Shown: positions 8,486 to 18,681 of the stretch, piece after piece
How positions within the stretch are numbered: the stretch's first letter is position 1
How the letters are laid out: every line of letters starts with the position of its first letter
Position numbers and translations under genes: made by a program
NCBI GenBank assembly: GCA_009694195.1
Contig: SHVQ01000018.1
Span: 1 to 54,579, forward strand
DNA length: 54,579 bases
Direction: 5' to 3'
DNA from: Rhodospirillales bacterium
Lineage (GTDB): Bacteria > Pseudomonadota > Alphaproteobacteria > Rhodospirillales > SHVQ01
Notes under the pieces: generated by a model
What the model saw: the letters and a program-made list of their open reading frames with translations, nothing else
What the model was told of the DNA's origin: nothing
Databases searched by the model: none

Positions 8486-9010
8486 ATGACCGTGCTGCCG
8501 ATCATCGTCGCTCCCGATCCGCGCCTGAAAAAGACCGCGGCCGCCGTCGCGCGGGTCGACGACGACGTCCGCCGGCTGATGGAGGACATGGTGGAATCCA
8601 TGCACGCCGCCAACGGCCTCGGGCTCGCGGCCCCGCAGGTCGGCGTGTTGAAGCGCGTGATCGTGGTCGACACCGCGAGGGGCGAGGACACGCCGCGGCC
8701 GATCCGGATGGCCAATCCGGACGTCGTTTGGGCCTCGGACAAAATCGTCACGGCCGAGGAAGGCTGTCTCTCGCTTCCCGAGCACTATGCCGACGTCGCG
8801 CGGCCCGCGCGCGTGCGCGTCCGCTACCTCGACCATGAAAACGAGATCCGCGAAATGGAAGCGGAGGGCCTTCTCGCCACCTGTATCCAGCACGAGATCG
8901 ATCACCTGGAAGGCGTGCTCTTCGTCGATCACATCTCCTCGCTGAAGCGCCACATGATTCTCCGCAAGCTGCAAAAGGCGAAGCGGACGCAAGCCCCGGT
9001 CCCGGCCTAA
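8486..9010 (+). CDS. def: Peptide deformylase
   Basis: This enzyme removes the formyl group from the N-terminal methionine of nascent proteins at the ribosome exit. All three signature motifs are present in the 174-aa product: [10 protein letters not shown] (44-53), EGCLSLP (92-98, metal ligand Cys94) and HEIDH (136-140, ligands His136 and His140, catalytic Glu137). The gene is followed after 31 bases by fmt, which adds the same formyl group, the classic def-fmt pairing. It starts at ATG 8486. Confidence 0.97.
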   Translation: MTVLPIIVAPDPRLKKTAAAVARVDDDVRRLMEDMVESMHAANGLGLAAPQVGVLKRVIVVDTARGEDTPRPIRMANPDVVWASDKIVTAEEGCLSLPEHYADVARPARVRVRYLDHENEIREMEAEGLLATCIQHEIDHLEGVLFVDHISSLKRHMILRKLQKAKRTQAPVPA

Positions 9011-9041
9011 GGCGCCGGGAGTCCCCGAAAGGCCTGCTCCC

Positions 9042-9971
9042 ATGACTCTCCGCCTCGTATTCATGGGCAGCCCGGCGTTCGCCGTCCCGATCCTGCAATC
9101 GCTGGCGGAGGCCGGGCACGCCATCGTCCAAGTCTACGCCCAGCCGCCGAAACCGGCCGGCCGCGGGCGGCGGAGCACGCCCACGCCCGTGCACGCCTGG
9201 GCCGAGACCGGGAAGCTCCCCGTCCGCACGCCGAAGACGCTCAAAGACCCGGCCGAGCAGGAATTCCTCCGGGGGCTGAATGCAGACGCCGCCGTCGCCG
9301 CCGCCTACGGCCTGATCCTTCCCCCCGCCGTTCTAAGAGCGCCCCGGCTCGGGTGCCTCAATGTCCACGCTTCGCTGTTGCCGCGCTGGCGCGGCGCCGC
9401 GCCGATCGAGCGCGCGATCCTGGCCGGCGACCGGGAGACCGGCGTCACCATCATGCAGATGGACGAGGGCCTGGACACGGGCCCCACCCTGCTCGCCGAG
9501 TCGGTTCCGATCGGCCCGACGGCGACGGCTTCCGAGTTGCATGATGGGCTGGCCGCCCTCGGCGCGAAGCTCATCGTCCGCGCGCTCGCGGGCGTCCAGG
9601 CGGGCACCCTCCGGCCGCGACCGCAAGCCCAAGAGGGCGCCACCTACGCCAAGAAGATCGCCCCGGACGAAGGCCGGCTCGATTGGACCCGCCCGGCGAG
9701 CGAGCTCGCGCGCCAGGTCCGCGCGCTCAACCCGCGGCCGGGAGTCTGGTTCGAGCGCGGCGGCGAACGCATCAAGGTCTTGGCGGCGTCCGCGGAAGCC
9801 GGCGGCGCACGTCGGGCGCAGCCCGGAACCCTCCTCGACGATCGTCTTGGGGTCGCCGCGGGAGACGGCATCCTTCGCCTCCTCCGTCTCCAGCGGGCGG
9901 GAAAAGCCGCCGTCGACGCAGGCCCCTTCCTCCGGGGCACTCCGCTCCCGGCCGGCATCAGGCTCGATTGA
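9042..9971 (+). CDS. fmt: Methionyl-tRNA formyltransferase
   Basis: This enzyme transfers a formyl group from 10-formyl-tetrahydrofolate to Met-tRNA(fMet) for initiation. The 309-aa protein has an N-terminal hydrolase-type Rossmann domain with the [11 protein letters not shown] motif (111-121). The catalytic triad is matched by Asn107, His109 and Asp145 (LNVH and GLDTG contexts). A C-terminal OB-like tRNA-binding domain follows. It is second gene of the def-fmt pair. The downstream gene converges from the other strand 7 bases later. Confidence 0.97.
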   Translation: MTLRLVFMGSPAFAVPILQSLAEAGHAIVQVYAQPPKPAGRGRRSTPTPVHAWAETGKLPVRTPKTLKDPAEQEFLRGLNADAAVAAAYGLILPPAVLRAPRLGCLNVHASLLPRWRGAAPIERAILAGDRETGVTIMQMDEGLDTGPTLLAESVPIGPTATASELHDGLAALGAKLIVRALAGVQAGTLRPRPQAQEGATYAKKIAPDEGRLDWTRPASELARQVRALNPRPGVWFERGGERIKVLAASAEAGGARRAQPGTLLDDRLGVAAGDGILRLLRLQRAGKAAVDAGPFLRGTPLPAGIRLD

Positions 9972-9978
9972 GGTCTTT

Positions 9979-11058
9979 CTACGAGAGATCGATGGCCGGC
10001 CCGGCGCGGTTGATCTTCCGCAGATCTCCGAAGCCGTAGCGCATCTCCGAGAGGATGAACTCCGCCCGTTTGGACGGCGAGCCCGCGCTGGCCGACGGAA
10101 AGATGCGGTGCCACGCCTCCATCTTCACCGCGAGCCCGCAGAGCACGCCGCCGATCGTCGTGTGAAAGCCGCGGATGAGGCTTTCGACCTTGCGGAACCG
10201 CTCGGCCGAGATTTCGTCCCACATGTTGCGCGATTGGCGGTCGAAGGCCTCGAATCGGCCGGTCAAGCTCGCCAGCAGCTCGTTCATCGTCGATTCCACC
10301 ACGTCCGTCGTCTGCATGAGCAGCGCGTTGTTCTTGAACGCGTAGTTGGTACGAAGAACGATGAGGGTCTCCAGGAACTCGGAGATGATCTTGCTGATCG
10401 AGTCGAGGCATTCGCGGTAGAAGGAGAGCGACAAGAAGATGTCGCCGTAGTCCTCCAGGAACTTCGGCACGTCGCCCGGCGCGATCTTGAGCTTCTCCGC
10501 CATCCGCTTCAGCCGTTCGAGCGCCTTCTCCCGGTCGGGCGACTTGAACAGCTTGAGCACGTCGTCGAAGTTCTCGATCGTGACGCCCTCGTCGCCGTAG
10601 ATGCTGACGATGAGCGGACGGGTGAACTTCGTCATGTAGCCCGCGAGCTCCTTGCTCTTGGCTTCGGAGAGCCGGAGGTGGGTGTGGTCGTTCACCGGGA
10701 TGCCGAGCTGGCGGAGCGAAATCCGGAGGCTGTAGACATCGAAGCTCGGAAGATTGCCGACTTTCCGCAGGATGCCGAGATCGGGATGGGCGTCCGCGCT
10801 GAACCAGGAGAATTCGAGCGGCACGTCCTCGATTTCCATCTGGCCGCTGCCGGTCTCGCGGCCGCTGAACAGCTCGACCACGCTCCGGAGCCGCAGGTTC
10901 TTGATGAGCCGCGCGCGGCGGAGGCTCGGCGTCTCCAGCGGGAGAATGGTAAGGGGCAGGATGTGGAGCGCATCGCGATCCATATCCCGGATCGGGATCG
11001 GCGCTTCCTCACGAGTTGCGGGATTCGGCTCCCGCGCAACGGCGCCTTCCGCTACCAT
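9979..11058 (-). CDS. Conserved hypothetical protein, mostly alpha-helical
   Basis: I do not recognise the function. The frame remains open to a TTG at 11121, but ATG 11058 has GGGAGGG just upstream and gives 359 aa. The protein has no signal peptide or membrane segment. It has a beta-rich N-terminal third ([14 protein letters not shown]) and a long helical C-terminal part (about residues 175-340) rich in Leu, Glu and Lys with heptad-like spacing. It is cytoplasmic by prediction. It sits between fmt and truA on the opposite strand. Its 5' end is about 160 bp from the truA start, so the two genes probably share a divergent promoter region. Confidence 0.75.
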   Translation of the reverse strand: MVAEGAVAREPNPATREEAPIPIRDMDRDALHILPLTILPLETPSLRRARLIKNLRLRSVVELFSGRETGSGQMEIEDVPLEFSWFSADAHPDLGILRKVGNLPSFDVYSLRISLRQLGIPVNDHTHLRLSEAKSKELAGYMTKFTRPLIVSIYGDEGVTIENFDDVLKLFKSPDREKALERLKRMAEKLKIAPGDVPKFLEDYGDIFLSLSFYRECLDSISKIISEFLETLIVLRTNYAFKNNALLMQTTDVVESTMNELLASLTGRFEAFDRQSRNMWDEISAERFRKVESLIRGFHTTIGGVLCGLAVKMEAWHRIFPSASAGSPSKRAEFILSEMRYGFGDLRKINRAGPAIDLS

Positions 11059-11216
11059 CACGGCCCTCCCAGGCCCTCGCGTGGGAACTGCTGCCGACGA
11101 ATATTGCTGTCGCAGGCCCAAACCATATGGTGGAATTGCGCCGGTTGAAAGACCGTTGTTTTAAGCCCTTTGCAAGGATGTCGCGCGGGACGATTCCTTT
11201 CGCTAAAACAAGGCTT

Positions 11217-11954
11217 ATGCCCCGCTACAAATTGTTAATCGAATACGACGGCAGCGATTTCGTCGGCTGGCAGCGCCAGGACAACGGCATCTCCGTCCAG
11301 CAGGCCTTGGAAGACGCCGTCCACGCCTTTGCCGGCGAACGCACGGCGGTCTTCGGGGCGGGACGCACGGACGCGGGCGTGCACGCCCTCGGCCAAGTCG
11401 GCCACGTCGACCTCACCCGTGCCTTCGACGCAGCCACCGTGCGCGATGCGCTCAATTTCCACTTGAAGCCGAGGCCGATCGCCGTGATCGAGGCGTCGCT
11501 CGTCGAGCCCGACTTTCACGCGCGCTTCTCGGCCCGCGAGCGCGGCTATCTCTATCGCATCACAAACCGGCGGGCGCGGACGGCCGTCGACGCGGGGCGC
11601 ACCTGGTGGGTGCCGGTGCCGCTCGACGCGGCCGCCATGCACGTCGCCGCCCAGACCCTCGTCGGCCACCACGACTTCACGACCTTTCGCGCGGCCTTGT
11701 GCCAGGCCCGCTCGCCCGTGAAGACCCTGAAGAGCCTGGACGTCGAGCGAAACGGGGACGAGATCAAGATCGCCGCGCGGGCGCGTTCGTTCCTCCACCA
11801 TCAGGTCCGCTCGATGGTCGGAACGCTGAAACTCGTCGGCGAGGGGAAGCGGACGGCGGACGACGTCCGCGCCGCTCTCGACGCCAGGGACCGAACGAAA
11901 GCCGGACCCACGGCCCCGGCCTCCGGCCTCTATCTCATGGAGGTGCTCTATTGA
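11217..11954 (+). CDS. truA: tRNA pseudouridine(38-40) synthase TruA
   Basis: This enzyme isomerises uridines 38-40 of the tRNA anticodon arm. The 245-aa product starts [19 protein letters not shown] at ATG 11217, matching the family N-terminus. The frame runs open upstream to 11016, but that part is not TruA-like. The catalytic motif [14 protein letters not shown] has the nucleophile Asp52. Later blocks [16 protein letters not shown] and [13 protein letters not shown] are also characteristic. Confidence 0.96.
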   Translation: MPRYKLLIEYDGSDFVGWQRQDNGISVQQALEDAVHAFAGERTAVFGAGRTDAGVHALGQVGHVDLTRAFDAATVRDALNFHLKPRPIAVIEASLVEPDFHARFSARERGYLYRITNRRARTAVDAGRTWWVPVPLDAAAMHVAAQTLVGHHDFTTFRAALCQARSPVKTLKSLDVERNGDEIKIAARARSFLHHQVRSMVGTLKLVGEGKRTADDVRAALDARDRTKAGPTAPASGLYLMEVLY

Positions 11955-11969
11955 CGGGCGGATCGTTGC

Positions 11970-12530
11970 CTAAAGCAGGCGGTCCGCGAAGCCGGTGATG
12001 AAAAGGCTGAGGAGGAAATCGAACACCACGAGGCCGGCGGCAGTGGCGGCCGGCACCTGGAATGCGGTGCGCGCAATGAACCAGCCGTAGAACATGATCA
12101 GTGTCAGCGCGGCGACGTTGAGAACGGAGTACACGGGGCCCGGGATCGCACCCGTGATGCCGAACACCGCGAGCGGCATGTATAGGGCGTTCTGCCACAC
12201 CTGGGCCCAGTTGTAGGCGACGATGTACGGAACGTATCGGTCGCTGCGGCCGAGCAGCCTGGAGATCGGATCCATCGCAACCGGAAACGCCACCCACGCG
12301 ATCACATAGGCGATGCCCTCGATGGCGATATAGCGGGGGACGGATGCGGCTTCGAGCCCCATGAGATAGCGAACAAAGAGCAGAATGGCGTAAAGGGGCG
12401 CGACGAGGACGGCGGCAAAAAAAGAGCGGCGAAACCCCGCCGAGCTCACATTGAAGAAGCGGAGACCGCCCGGATCGAGCTGCGCGAGCCGGAGCGCCCC
12501 GAAGAGGGCGGCTGAGACCTCCCGCATCAT
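11970..12530 (-). CDS. Small polytopic membrane protein of unknown function
   Basis: The ATG at 12530 overlaps the dapE stop (ATGA), so translation is coupled to dapE. It gives 186 aa with about four or five hydrophobic segments ([72 protein letters not shown]). The fold is vaguely YIP1-like. The longer open frame to 12665 is shadow sequence inside dapE. I know of no role in diaminopimelate synthesis, and the link to dapE may simply be operonic. Confidence 0.75.
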   Translation of the reverse strand: MMREVSAALFGALRLAQLDPGGLRFFNVSSAGFRRSFFAAVLVAPLYAILLFVRYLMGLEAASVPRYIAIEGIAYVIAWVAFPVAMDPISRLLGRSDRYVPYIVAYNWAQVWQNALYMPLAVFGITGAIPGPVYSVLNVAALTLIMFYGWFIARTAFQVPAATAAGLVVFDFLLSLFITGFADRLL

Positions 12531-13702
12531 GGGTTGGGCTCGGCGAAATAACCCTCGAGGACGGCCTCGTAAATGGCGGCGAGCGCGTGGATGTCGGAAA
12601 TCCGCACGTTTTCGTCCACCTTGTGCATGGTCTGGCCGATCAGGCCGAATTCGGCGACCGGGCAATAGTCCTTGATGAAGCGGGCGTCGGACGTGCCGCC
12701 GGTCGTGCTGAGCTCGGGCCGCCGACCGGTGACGCGCTCGACTGCGGCGGAGACGACGTCGCTGAGCCGTCCTGCCGGGGTGAGAAACGCCTCGCCGGAG
12801 ACCTTGATCTCGAGGTCGTAGCGCCCGCCGACGGCATCGAACCGCTCTTTGACGAGGCGCTTCAGGCTCTCTCCCGTATGCCGGTTGTTGAACCGGATGT
12901 TGAAGCGGGCAAACGCCTTCCCCGGGATCACGTTGCCGGCGGGATTGCCGACGTCGATCGTGGTGACGACCGCCAGCGTCGGCTGGAAATGCTCATTCCC
13001 CTGATCGAGCGGCGCGTCGGCGATCGCGGCCAGCATCTTCATGAGCCGGGGGATGGGATTGTCGGCGAGCTGCGGGTAAGCCGAGTGGCCTTGCGTCCCG
13101 TGCACGGTCACCGTGCCGGTGAGGCTTCCGCGCCGCCCGATCTTGATCATGTCACCGAGCGCGGACGGGTTGGTCGGCTCGCCGACGAGACAGGCATCGA
13201 TCGCCTCGCCGTTCGCGGCCATCCATTTCAGCACCTTGGCGGTGCCGTTGACGGCAACGCCCTCTTCGTCGCCGGTGATGAGAAGGCTGATCGAGCCCTT
13301 GAATCGCGGCGGGCGCGATTTGAAGAACTTGACGGCCGCGACGGCGAAGCTCGCGACGGCGGCTTTCATGTCGGCGGCGCCGCGCCCGTACAGGCGATCC
13401 TCTTTGATGGCGGCTTCGAAGGGCGGCACGGTCCACGTGGACTCGTCGCCGACGGGGACGACGTCCGTGTGCCCGGCGAAGCAGAAATTCGGCCGGGCGC
13501 CGCCGAGCCGGGCATAGAGATTGTCGACCCGCTCCTCGCCGTCGCCGCTGAACGGAAGGCGGTGACAGACGAAGCCGTGGCGCGAGAGAAACTCCTGCAA
13601 AACGTCGAGGGCGCCCGCGTCCCTGGGCGTGACGCTGGGACAGCGGATCAGCCGCCGGCTGAGCTCGATCGGGTCAAGATCGTTGGCCAATGCGCGGCTC
13701 AC
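12527..13702 (-). CDS. dapE: Succinyl-diaminopimelate desuccinylase
   Basis: This di-zinc M20-family hydrolase releases LL-diaminopimelate from its N-succinyl form (lysine and peptidoglycan precursor). The start is taken as GTG 13702, preceded by GGGAGCAGGA, giving 391 aa. The frame is open further upstream, through dapD, but that is out-of-frame shadow. Metal site: [12 protein letters not shown] with His78 and Asp80. The catalytic Glu is in ITGDEEG. The dimerisation domain contains [13 protein letters not shown]. The gene lies 47 bases downstream of dapD and overlaps the small membrane protein gene at its end. Confidence 0.95.
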   Translation of the reverse strand: MSRALANDLDPIELSRRLIRCPSVTPRDAGALDVLQEFLSRHGFVCHRLPFSGDGEERVDNLYARLGGARPNFCFAGHTDVVPVGDESTWTVPPFEAAIKEDRLYGRGAADMKAAVASFAVAAVKFFKSRPPRFKGSISLLITGDEEGVAVNGTAKVLKWMAANGEAIDACLVGEPTNPSALGDMIKIGRRGSLTGTVTVHGTQGHSAYPQLADNPIPRLMKMLAAIADAPLDQGNEHFQPTLAVVTTIDVGNPAGNVIPGKAFARFNIRFNNRHTGESLKRLVKERFDAVGGRYDLEIKVSGEAFLTPAGRLSDVVSAAVERVTGRRPELSTTGGTSDARFIKDYCPVAEFGLIGQTMHKVDENVRISDIHALAAIYEAVLEGYFAEPNP

Positions 13703-13749
13703 GGCGTGTCCTGCTCCCGCGCTCTCGGCGCTCTCTCGGGTCGCGGCGC

Positions 13750-14604
13750 TCAATCCCGCAAAAGCTCGTTGATCGAGGTCTTGGCGCGGGTCTTCTCGTC
13801 GACCTTCTTCACGATGACCGTGCAATAGAGCGACGGTCCCGGGCTCCCGTCGGGCAGCGGCTTGCCCGGCAGCGTGCCCGAAACGACGACCGAGTATGCG
13901 GGGACGCGCCCGTAGTGGACCTGCCCCGAAGCCCGATCGATGATCTTGGTCGAAGACCCGATGTAGACGCCCATCGAGAGGACCGAGCCCTGTTCGACGA
14001 GAACGCCTTCGGCCACTTCCGCCCGCGCGCCGATGAAGCAGTTGTCCTCGATGATCACCGGGCTGGCCTGCAAGGGCTCGATCACGCCCCCGATCCCGGC
14101 GCCGCCGGAGATGTGGCAGTTCTTCCCGATCTGCGCACAGGTTCCGACCGTCGCCCACGTGTCGATCATGGTGCCGCTGTCGACGTACGCGCCCAGGTTG
14201 ACGAACGAAGGCATCAACACGACGCCGGGGGCGATGTAGGCGGAGCGCCGGACGACGCACGTCGGCACCGCGCGAAATCCGGCCTTGCGGAAATCGGCAT
14301 CCTTCCAGCCCTTGAACTTAGACGGCAGCTTGTCGAACCACTGGGCGCCGTCCGGCCCGCCCGAAATCGTCGCCATGTCGTTGAGGCGGAACGAGAGCAG
14401 CACCGCCTTCTTCAGCCATTGATGGACCTGCCAGGTGCCCGCCTGCTTTTCGGCGACTCGGAGCCGGCCCGCATCGAGTCCGGCAAGCGCGGCCTCGACG
14501 GCATCGCGGACCTCGCCCTTTGTATTGGGATCGATGGTGGTCCGGGCGTCCCATGCCGATTCGATGATGGCCTTCAGTTTTTGGATGTCGGCGGTCGACG
14601 GCAT
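13750..14604 (-). CDS. dapD: 2,3,4,5-tetrahydropyridine-2,6-dicarboxylate N-succinyltransferase
   Basis: This enzyme transfers succinyl from succinyl-CoA to tetrahydrodipicolinate in the succinylase branch of lysine synthesis. The product is 284 aa, near the usual ~275. It has an N-terminal helical domain with the RLNDM and WFDKLPSKF segments. A left-handed beta-helix of hexapeptide repeats follows (about residues 115-235: [42 protein letters not shown]). Next comes the C-terminal [16 protein letters not shown]. It starts at ATG 14604 and heads the dapD-dapE operon with a plausible promoter upstream. Confidence 0.97.
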   Translation of the reverse strand: MPSTADIQKLKAIIESAWDARTTIDPNTKGEVRDAVEAALAGLDAGRLRVAEKQAGTWQVHQWLKKAVLLSFRLNDMATISGGPDGAQWFDKLPSKFKGWKDADFRKAGFRAVPTCVVRRSAYIAPGVVLMPSFVNLGAYVDSGTMIDTWATVGTCAQIGKNCHISGGAGIGGVIEPLQASPVIIEDNCFIGARAEVAEGVLVEQGSVLSMGVYIGSSTKIIDRASGQVHYGRVPAYSVVVSGTLPGKPLPDGSPGPSLYCTVIVKKVDEKTRAKTSINELLRD

Positions 14605-14633
14605 GCGGGCTCCCGCGGTGAAAAGCGCCCGAG

Positions 14634-14662
14634 AACATGGGCCACGAGGGTAGGGCTGTCAA
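14634..14662 (-). promoter_or_regulatory. Putative promoter of dapD-dapE
   Basis: On the minus strand, TTGACA (14662-14657) is followed after 17 bases by CATGTT (14639-14634), about 30 bases upstream of the dapD ATG. The -35 hexamer is perfect and the -10 is weak. Confidence 0.45.
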
Positions 14663-14687
14663 CAATCTGGGGGCACGGCGCCGCGCT

Positions 14688-15401
14688 CTAAGTTCGTGCG
14701 ATCACGCCCTCGAGCCAGCCGACCAGATCGTCGGTCACGTGATGCACGTGGTCGCCGTCCGACCCCTCGGCGCCGAAGCTGCTGCCGGTGCGAAGCCACA
14801 CCGTCGCCATGCCCATCGCCGCGGCGGGCACGAGGTTGCGCGCGAGATCCTCGACCATGACGGCGCGCTTCGGATCGACACCGTGCCGGCGGACGAGCAT
14901 CGCGTACACGACGGGCTCGGGCTTTGGCCGGAATCCCGCGTCGGCGATGTCGAAAATGGCCTCAAACCGCCGCGCAACGCCGACGCGATCGAGGACGCGC
15001 TCGGCGTGGACCCGTGTGCCGTTGGTGAACACGATTTTTCGCCCGGGGAGGCGCGAAAGGGCCTGATCGAGGGCCGCATCTTGTCGAAGCGGCGAGAGAT
15101 CAATGTCATGGACATAGGCGAGGAATTCTTCCGGCGCCACGCCGTGCCGGTCCATGAGGCCGCGCAACGTGGTCCCGTGCTGGCGAAAGTAGCTCTTTTG
15201 CAAAGTGTGGGCTTCATCAAGACCGAGCCCCAGCTCGCGCGCGATGAACGATCGCATCCGATCGTCGATCTGGGCGAAGAAATTGCTGGTCGCCGAATAG
15301 AGGGTATTGTCCAGGTCAAACAACCATACATCCCTTAGCCCGAGGTCTCCGGCTGGGAATCTGTTCGAAGGTGCCGAGACGCCCTGTGTCGAATTCACCA
15401 T
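14688..15401 (-). CDS. HAD-superfamily pyrimidine 5'-nucleotidase-like hydrolase
   Basis: The 237-aa protein has HAD motif I LFDLDNTLYS (nucleophile Asp and acid/base Asp two residues later), motif II VFTNGTR, Lys in FRPKPEP and motif III VMVEDLARNL. The cap and overall pattern match the pyrimidine 5'-nucleotidase (Sdt1-like) group that dephosphorylates nucleotides or related phosphates. ATG 15401 with AGGGCAG upstream is preferred over the longer open frame to 15524. In many related genomes this gene lies beside argB; here a signalling block intervenes. Confidence 0.85.
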   Translation of the reverse strand: MVNSTQGVSAPSNRFPAGDLGLRDVWLFDLDNTLYSATSNFFAQIDDRMRSFIARELGLGLDEAHTLQKSYFRQHGTTLRGLMDRHGVAPEEFLAYVHDIDLSPLRQDAALDQALSRLPGRKIVFTNGTRVHAERVLDRVGVARRFEAIFDIADAGFRPKPEPVVYAMLVRRHGVDPKRAVMVEDLARNLVPAAAMGMATVWLRTGSSFGAEGSDGDHVHHVTDDLVGWLEGVIART

Positions 15402-15589
15402 GTCTGCCCTAGTGTTAGCTTTTGGCTTGTGACTCCGGGCCCAACTCTCGTATAGGAACGGCGAGGCTATGGCTTGCCGGCGGCGGGGTTCCCGCTTGTT
15501 CCGACAGGTGATCAATGTTCTCATGATATTACCACCCGGAAGTGGCCGGGGTAGCGATCACGGCAATTCATGCGTGTCCCGGGGCAAGA

Positions 15590-15757
15590 ATGGCGGAGAA
15601 ACACCGCATCAAACCGCAAGGCGCGATGCCTTCCATATCCACTGAAAACGGCATGACGGCGCAAGTCTCGAATCGGAAGCTGCTGGAGGGCTATCCCGGA
15701 GCCGCGCTCATGGTCCGGGGCAAATGGGACCGTCCTGCAAGCGAACGCCAAGGGTAG
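15590..15757 (+). pseudogene. Frameshifted N-terminal part of the downstream diguanylate cyclase
   Basis: From ATG 15590 the frame encodes residues ending in LEGYPGAALMVRG and then terminates at 15757. The continuation expected of a PAS-type N-terminus (ANGTVLQANAKGSGIEALLKQ) is present in the +1 frame from about 15720 and runs into the cyclase ORF. Removing one G from the GGGG run at 15717-15720 joins both parts. Either the gene carries a one-base insertion or the assembly has a homopolymer error. Confidence 0.65.
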
Positions 15758-15788
15758 CGGCATCGAGGCGCTTCTCAAGCAACGCACG

Positions 15789-17345
15789 GTGCCGGATATC
15801 GAGCGGCTCATCGAGACGGCATCGGTTTCGCAGTCGATCGCGGCCGGGGTCGTCACGCTGATGAGCGGCAAGGGAGAGATCGTGCTTGAGATCTCCGTCG
15901 TTCCGCTCCCGAACGCGGAGGACTCGCACCTGGTTCTCGCGCGCGACCTGACGATGGAGCGCAACCTCAGAACGGCGCTGGTCGAGTCGCGGCAGCGCTA
16001 CAAGGATCTGGTCGAGGTCAACTCGGACTTCGCCTGGGAAGTGGGTCCCGACGGCGCGTTCATGTTCGTCTCGCCGAAGGGCGCGCTCGGCTTCCGCCCG
16101 GAAGAATTGATCGGCCGCACGGCGAAAGACTTCATCATCAATCCCGACGAATACAGCCCGCTGCCCTTCACCGCGGACAAGCCGACCGAGAACGTCGAAA
16201 TGTGGATGCGGCGCGCCGACGGGACGACAGGCTGCGTCGTGACCTCCAGCGTTCCCCTTTACGACGATAAGAAGAATCCCAAGGGAACGCGCGGCATCTG
16301 CCGGGACGTGACCGAGGAGCGGGAAAGCGAAGCGGCTCTCGGTCGCGCGCGCCATCGCGAACAGCTTCTCCACTATATCGTGAGCACGGTGCGCGACGAG
16401 GTGGAGCCCCACGACATGCTGACGGCGGCGGCGGCGGCGACCGCGCGGGCGCTTTCCGCCTCGGGCTGCCGGATTTACCGGCTCGCCAAGCCGGGCGTGT
16501 TCGCGGTCGCGGCCGAATACGGCAATAGCGAGGGCATCAGCGCTCTCTATGACCGCTTGCTGGCGTTGAAAGCCGGCGGCGAGGTGATCGCGACGGACAT
16601 TCGCGACTGGTCCGTCCTGGCGACCGCCACGCAGTACCGGCAGTCCGTCAATGGTGCGATCGCCATGTGGCGGAGTGTCGAGGCCGGTCCCTGGGAGGAC
16701 GACCACCATCTCCTGATCTGCGACGTCGCCAACCAGCTCGGCATCGCCAACGAGCAGGTCACCAACCATGAGCGCATCGTGGCGTTGTCGCGCACCGACA
16801 GTCTCACCGGGCTTCTCAACCGCCGCGCGTTTTTCGAGGAGGAGTTGCCGCGGCGGCTCGAACGGCTCGAGCGCAACCGCGAGAGCGCCGCTCTCTTCTA
16901 CGTGGACATGGACAACTTCAAGCGCGTGAACGACGTCCACGGCCACCAGAAGGGCGACGAGGCCATTCTCTTCCTCTGCGACATGCTGCGCGATCATTCG
17001 CGGCCGGGCGACGTGATCGCAAGGTTCGGGGGCGACGAGTTCGCCATGTGGCTCGACAAGATCGGGCCGGAGACGACGCTGAAACGAGCGACGACGTTAA
17101 TCAAGGCGAGCGGGACTCTGCAAAAGTTCTCGGGCAGCGATACCCATCCGCTCGGCATCTCCGTCGGCATTGCGCTCTACGACCCGAAGGACGACGAGGC
17201 TCTCGAAGCGCTTCTGGCGCGCGCCGACGCCGCCATGTACGACGTGAAGAAGGCAGTGAAAGGCGGGTTCAAAGTGGCGACCCCGCCGGTAAAGGCGGCG
17301 ACGGCATCCGTGGACGCCGCCCCTGTATCGGAGCCCGCGCGGTGA
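15789..17345 (+). CDS. Diguanylate cyclase with PAS and GAF-like sensor domains
   Basis: This cyclase makes cyclic di-GMP from two GTP. In the frame counted from GTG 15789 (518 aa) a PAS domain spans about residues 65-180 (FAWEVGPDGAFMFVSPKGALG). A GAF-like region spans about 190-330 and a GGDEF domain about 340-495. The active-site motif GGDEF is at 414-418. An inhibitory I-site RPGD lies at 405-408, exactly five residues upstream, so product feedback is likely. No membrane segment is visible, so sensing should be cytoplasmic. The natural N-terminus lies upstream in another frame (see the 15590 entry). The stop overlaps the GTG of the DUF2336 gene (GTGA), implying translational coupling. Confidence 0.9.
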   Translation: MPDIERLIETASVSQSIAAGVVTLMSGKGEIVLEISVVPLPNAEDSHLVLARDLTMERNLRTALVESRQRYKDLVEVNSDFAWEVGPDGAFMFVSPKGALGFRPEELIGRTAKDFIINPDEYSPLPFTADKPTENVEMWMRRADGTTGCVVTSSVPLYDDKKNPKGTRGICRDVTEERESEAALGRARHREQLLHYIVSTVRDEVEPHDMLTAAAAATARALSASGCRIYRLAKPGVFAVAAEYGNSEGISALYDRLLALKAGGEVIATDIRDWSVLATATQYRQSVNGAIAMWRSVEAGPWEDDHHLLICDVANQLGIANEQVTNHERIVALSRTDSLTGLLNRRAFFEEELPRRLERLERNRESAALFYVDMDNFKRVNDVHGHQKGDEAILFLCDMLRDHSRPGDVIARFGGDEFAMWLDKIGPETTLKRATTLIKASGTLQKFSGSDTHPLGISVGIALYDPKDDEALEALLARADAAMYDVKKAVKGGFKVATPPVKAATASVDAAPVSEPAR

Positions 17346-18640
17346 ACGGCAATCTCGTGTCCGAACGGATTTCGTACGAAAAATCGAAAGAGCTGGCGCG
17401 GCACGCGGATGTCCAGGTGCGCCTCGCGCTGGCCTCGCGCACGGATATCCGGCCCGAAATTCTATTTTTCCTGGCGAATGACGCCTCCCCCGAAGTCCGC
17501 CGCGCGGTCGCGGCGAACGCTATAACGCCGAGTCAATCGGACGTCCTCCTCGCGCGCGACACGGACGCGGCCGTGAGGACGGGCCTCGCCGGCAAGATCG
17601 CGGCCGTCGCTCCCGGCCTCACGGCGAACGAAGCCGACAAGGCGAGGCGGGCCACCTACAAGGCGCTCGAGCTGTTGGCGCAGGACGAGATGACCCGCGT
17701 CCGCCAGCTGTTGGCGGAAATCCTGAAGGACGTCGCGGACGCGCCCGCCGACATCATCAGGGCCCTCGCCCACGACACCGAAATCGAGGTCTCGGGCCCG
17801 ATCCTCGAACACTCACGGGTGCTCACCGACGAGGACCTGGTCGAGATCATCAAGTCCGGCCCGGCGTCCGGCGGACTCAACGCGATTTCCCGCCGCGAGG
17901 CCTTGAGCGAGACGGTCTCCGACGCGATCGTCGACACGAAAGACGTCGGCGCCATCGCCGACCTTCTCGGCAACACGAGCGCGCAAATCCGCGAAGAGAC
18001 GCTCGACAACCTGATCTCCCAGGCGCCGACCGTCGGCATGTGGCACGCGCCGCTCGTGGCCCGTCCCCGCCTGACGAACGGGGCGGCCACCCGCATGGCC
18101 CAGTTCCTCGCGGACAACCTGTTGGACGTCCTGCAGAAGCGCTCGGACATCAATTCGGAGACGCTCGCCGCCGTGAAGACGGTGGTTCGGAGCCGGCTCG
18201 GCAAGGATTCAAAGGCGCAGACGCCGGACGTATCCGGGCCCGTGGCCGAGCCCGTGCAAAATTTCCTCAAGGCGGACCTGCCGCTGGACTTCATCCGCAA
18301 GATGAAGGACTCCGGGCGCCTCGACCAGACGGTCATCGCCAAGGCGCTCAATGCCGGCGATCATGTGTTCGTGCTGGCGGCGCTCTGCGTGCTCGCGGAC
18401 ATCGATCCCAAGGTCGGCCGCTGCATCTTCGCCGAGAAGAGCCCGAAAGGCGTCGTCTCCCTCGCCTGGAAGGCGTCGTTGCCGGCCAAGTTCTCGGTCC
18501 TGCTCCAGCGCCGCATGGCGCGGATCGGGCCAACCGAGGTCCTGATGCCGCGCGAAGACGACGAGCATGCGCTCGATGAACCGGACATGATCTGGCAGCT
18601 CGAGTTCTTCAAAGACCTCGCGCGGCGCGTGACGACCTGA
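17342..18640 (+). CDS. DUF2336 domain protein (first of a tandem pair)
   Basis: I place the start at GTG 17342, which overlaps the cyclase stop by four bases. The 432-aa product begins VNGNLVSERISYEKSKELA. The frame is open further upstream but only as shadow. The protein is almost entirely helical with HEAT-like repeats, seen as recurrent V.R..LA and PEIL.FLA units. DUF2336 is common in Rhodospirillales-type alphaproteobacteria and has no established function. Coupling to a GGDEF protein suggests a c-di-GMP-linked role. It shares the pattern KPEIL/RPEILFFLA, SPVLTDEDLL-like and VSLAWKA blocks with the next gene. Confidence 0.85.
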   Translation: MNGNLVSERISYEKSKELARHADVQVRLALASRTDIRPEILFFLANDASPEVRRAVAANAITPSQSDVLLARDTDAAVRTGLAGKIAAVAPGLTANEADKARRATYKALELLAQDEMTRVRQLLAEILKDVADAPADIIRALAHDTEIEVSGPILEHSRVLTDEDLVEIIKSGPASGGLNAISRREALSETVSDAIVDTKDVGAIADLLGNTSAQIREETLDNLISQAPTVGMWHAPLVARPRLTNGAATRMAQFLADNLLDVLQKRSDINSETLAAVKTVVRSRLGKDSKAQTPDVSGPVAEPVQNFLKADLPLDFIRKMKDSGRLDQTVIAKALNAGDHVFVLAALCVLADIDPKVGRCIFAEKSPKGVVSLAWKASLPAKFSVLLQRRMARIGPTEVLMPREDDEHALDEPDMIWQLEFFKDLARRVTT

Positions 18641-18681
18641 ATCCCGACCGGCGGCGGGGGACGGATCCAGGCAGGGAGCGG

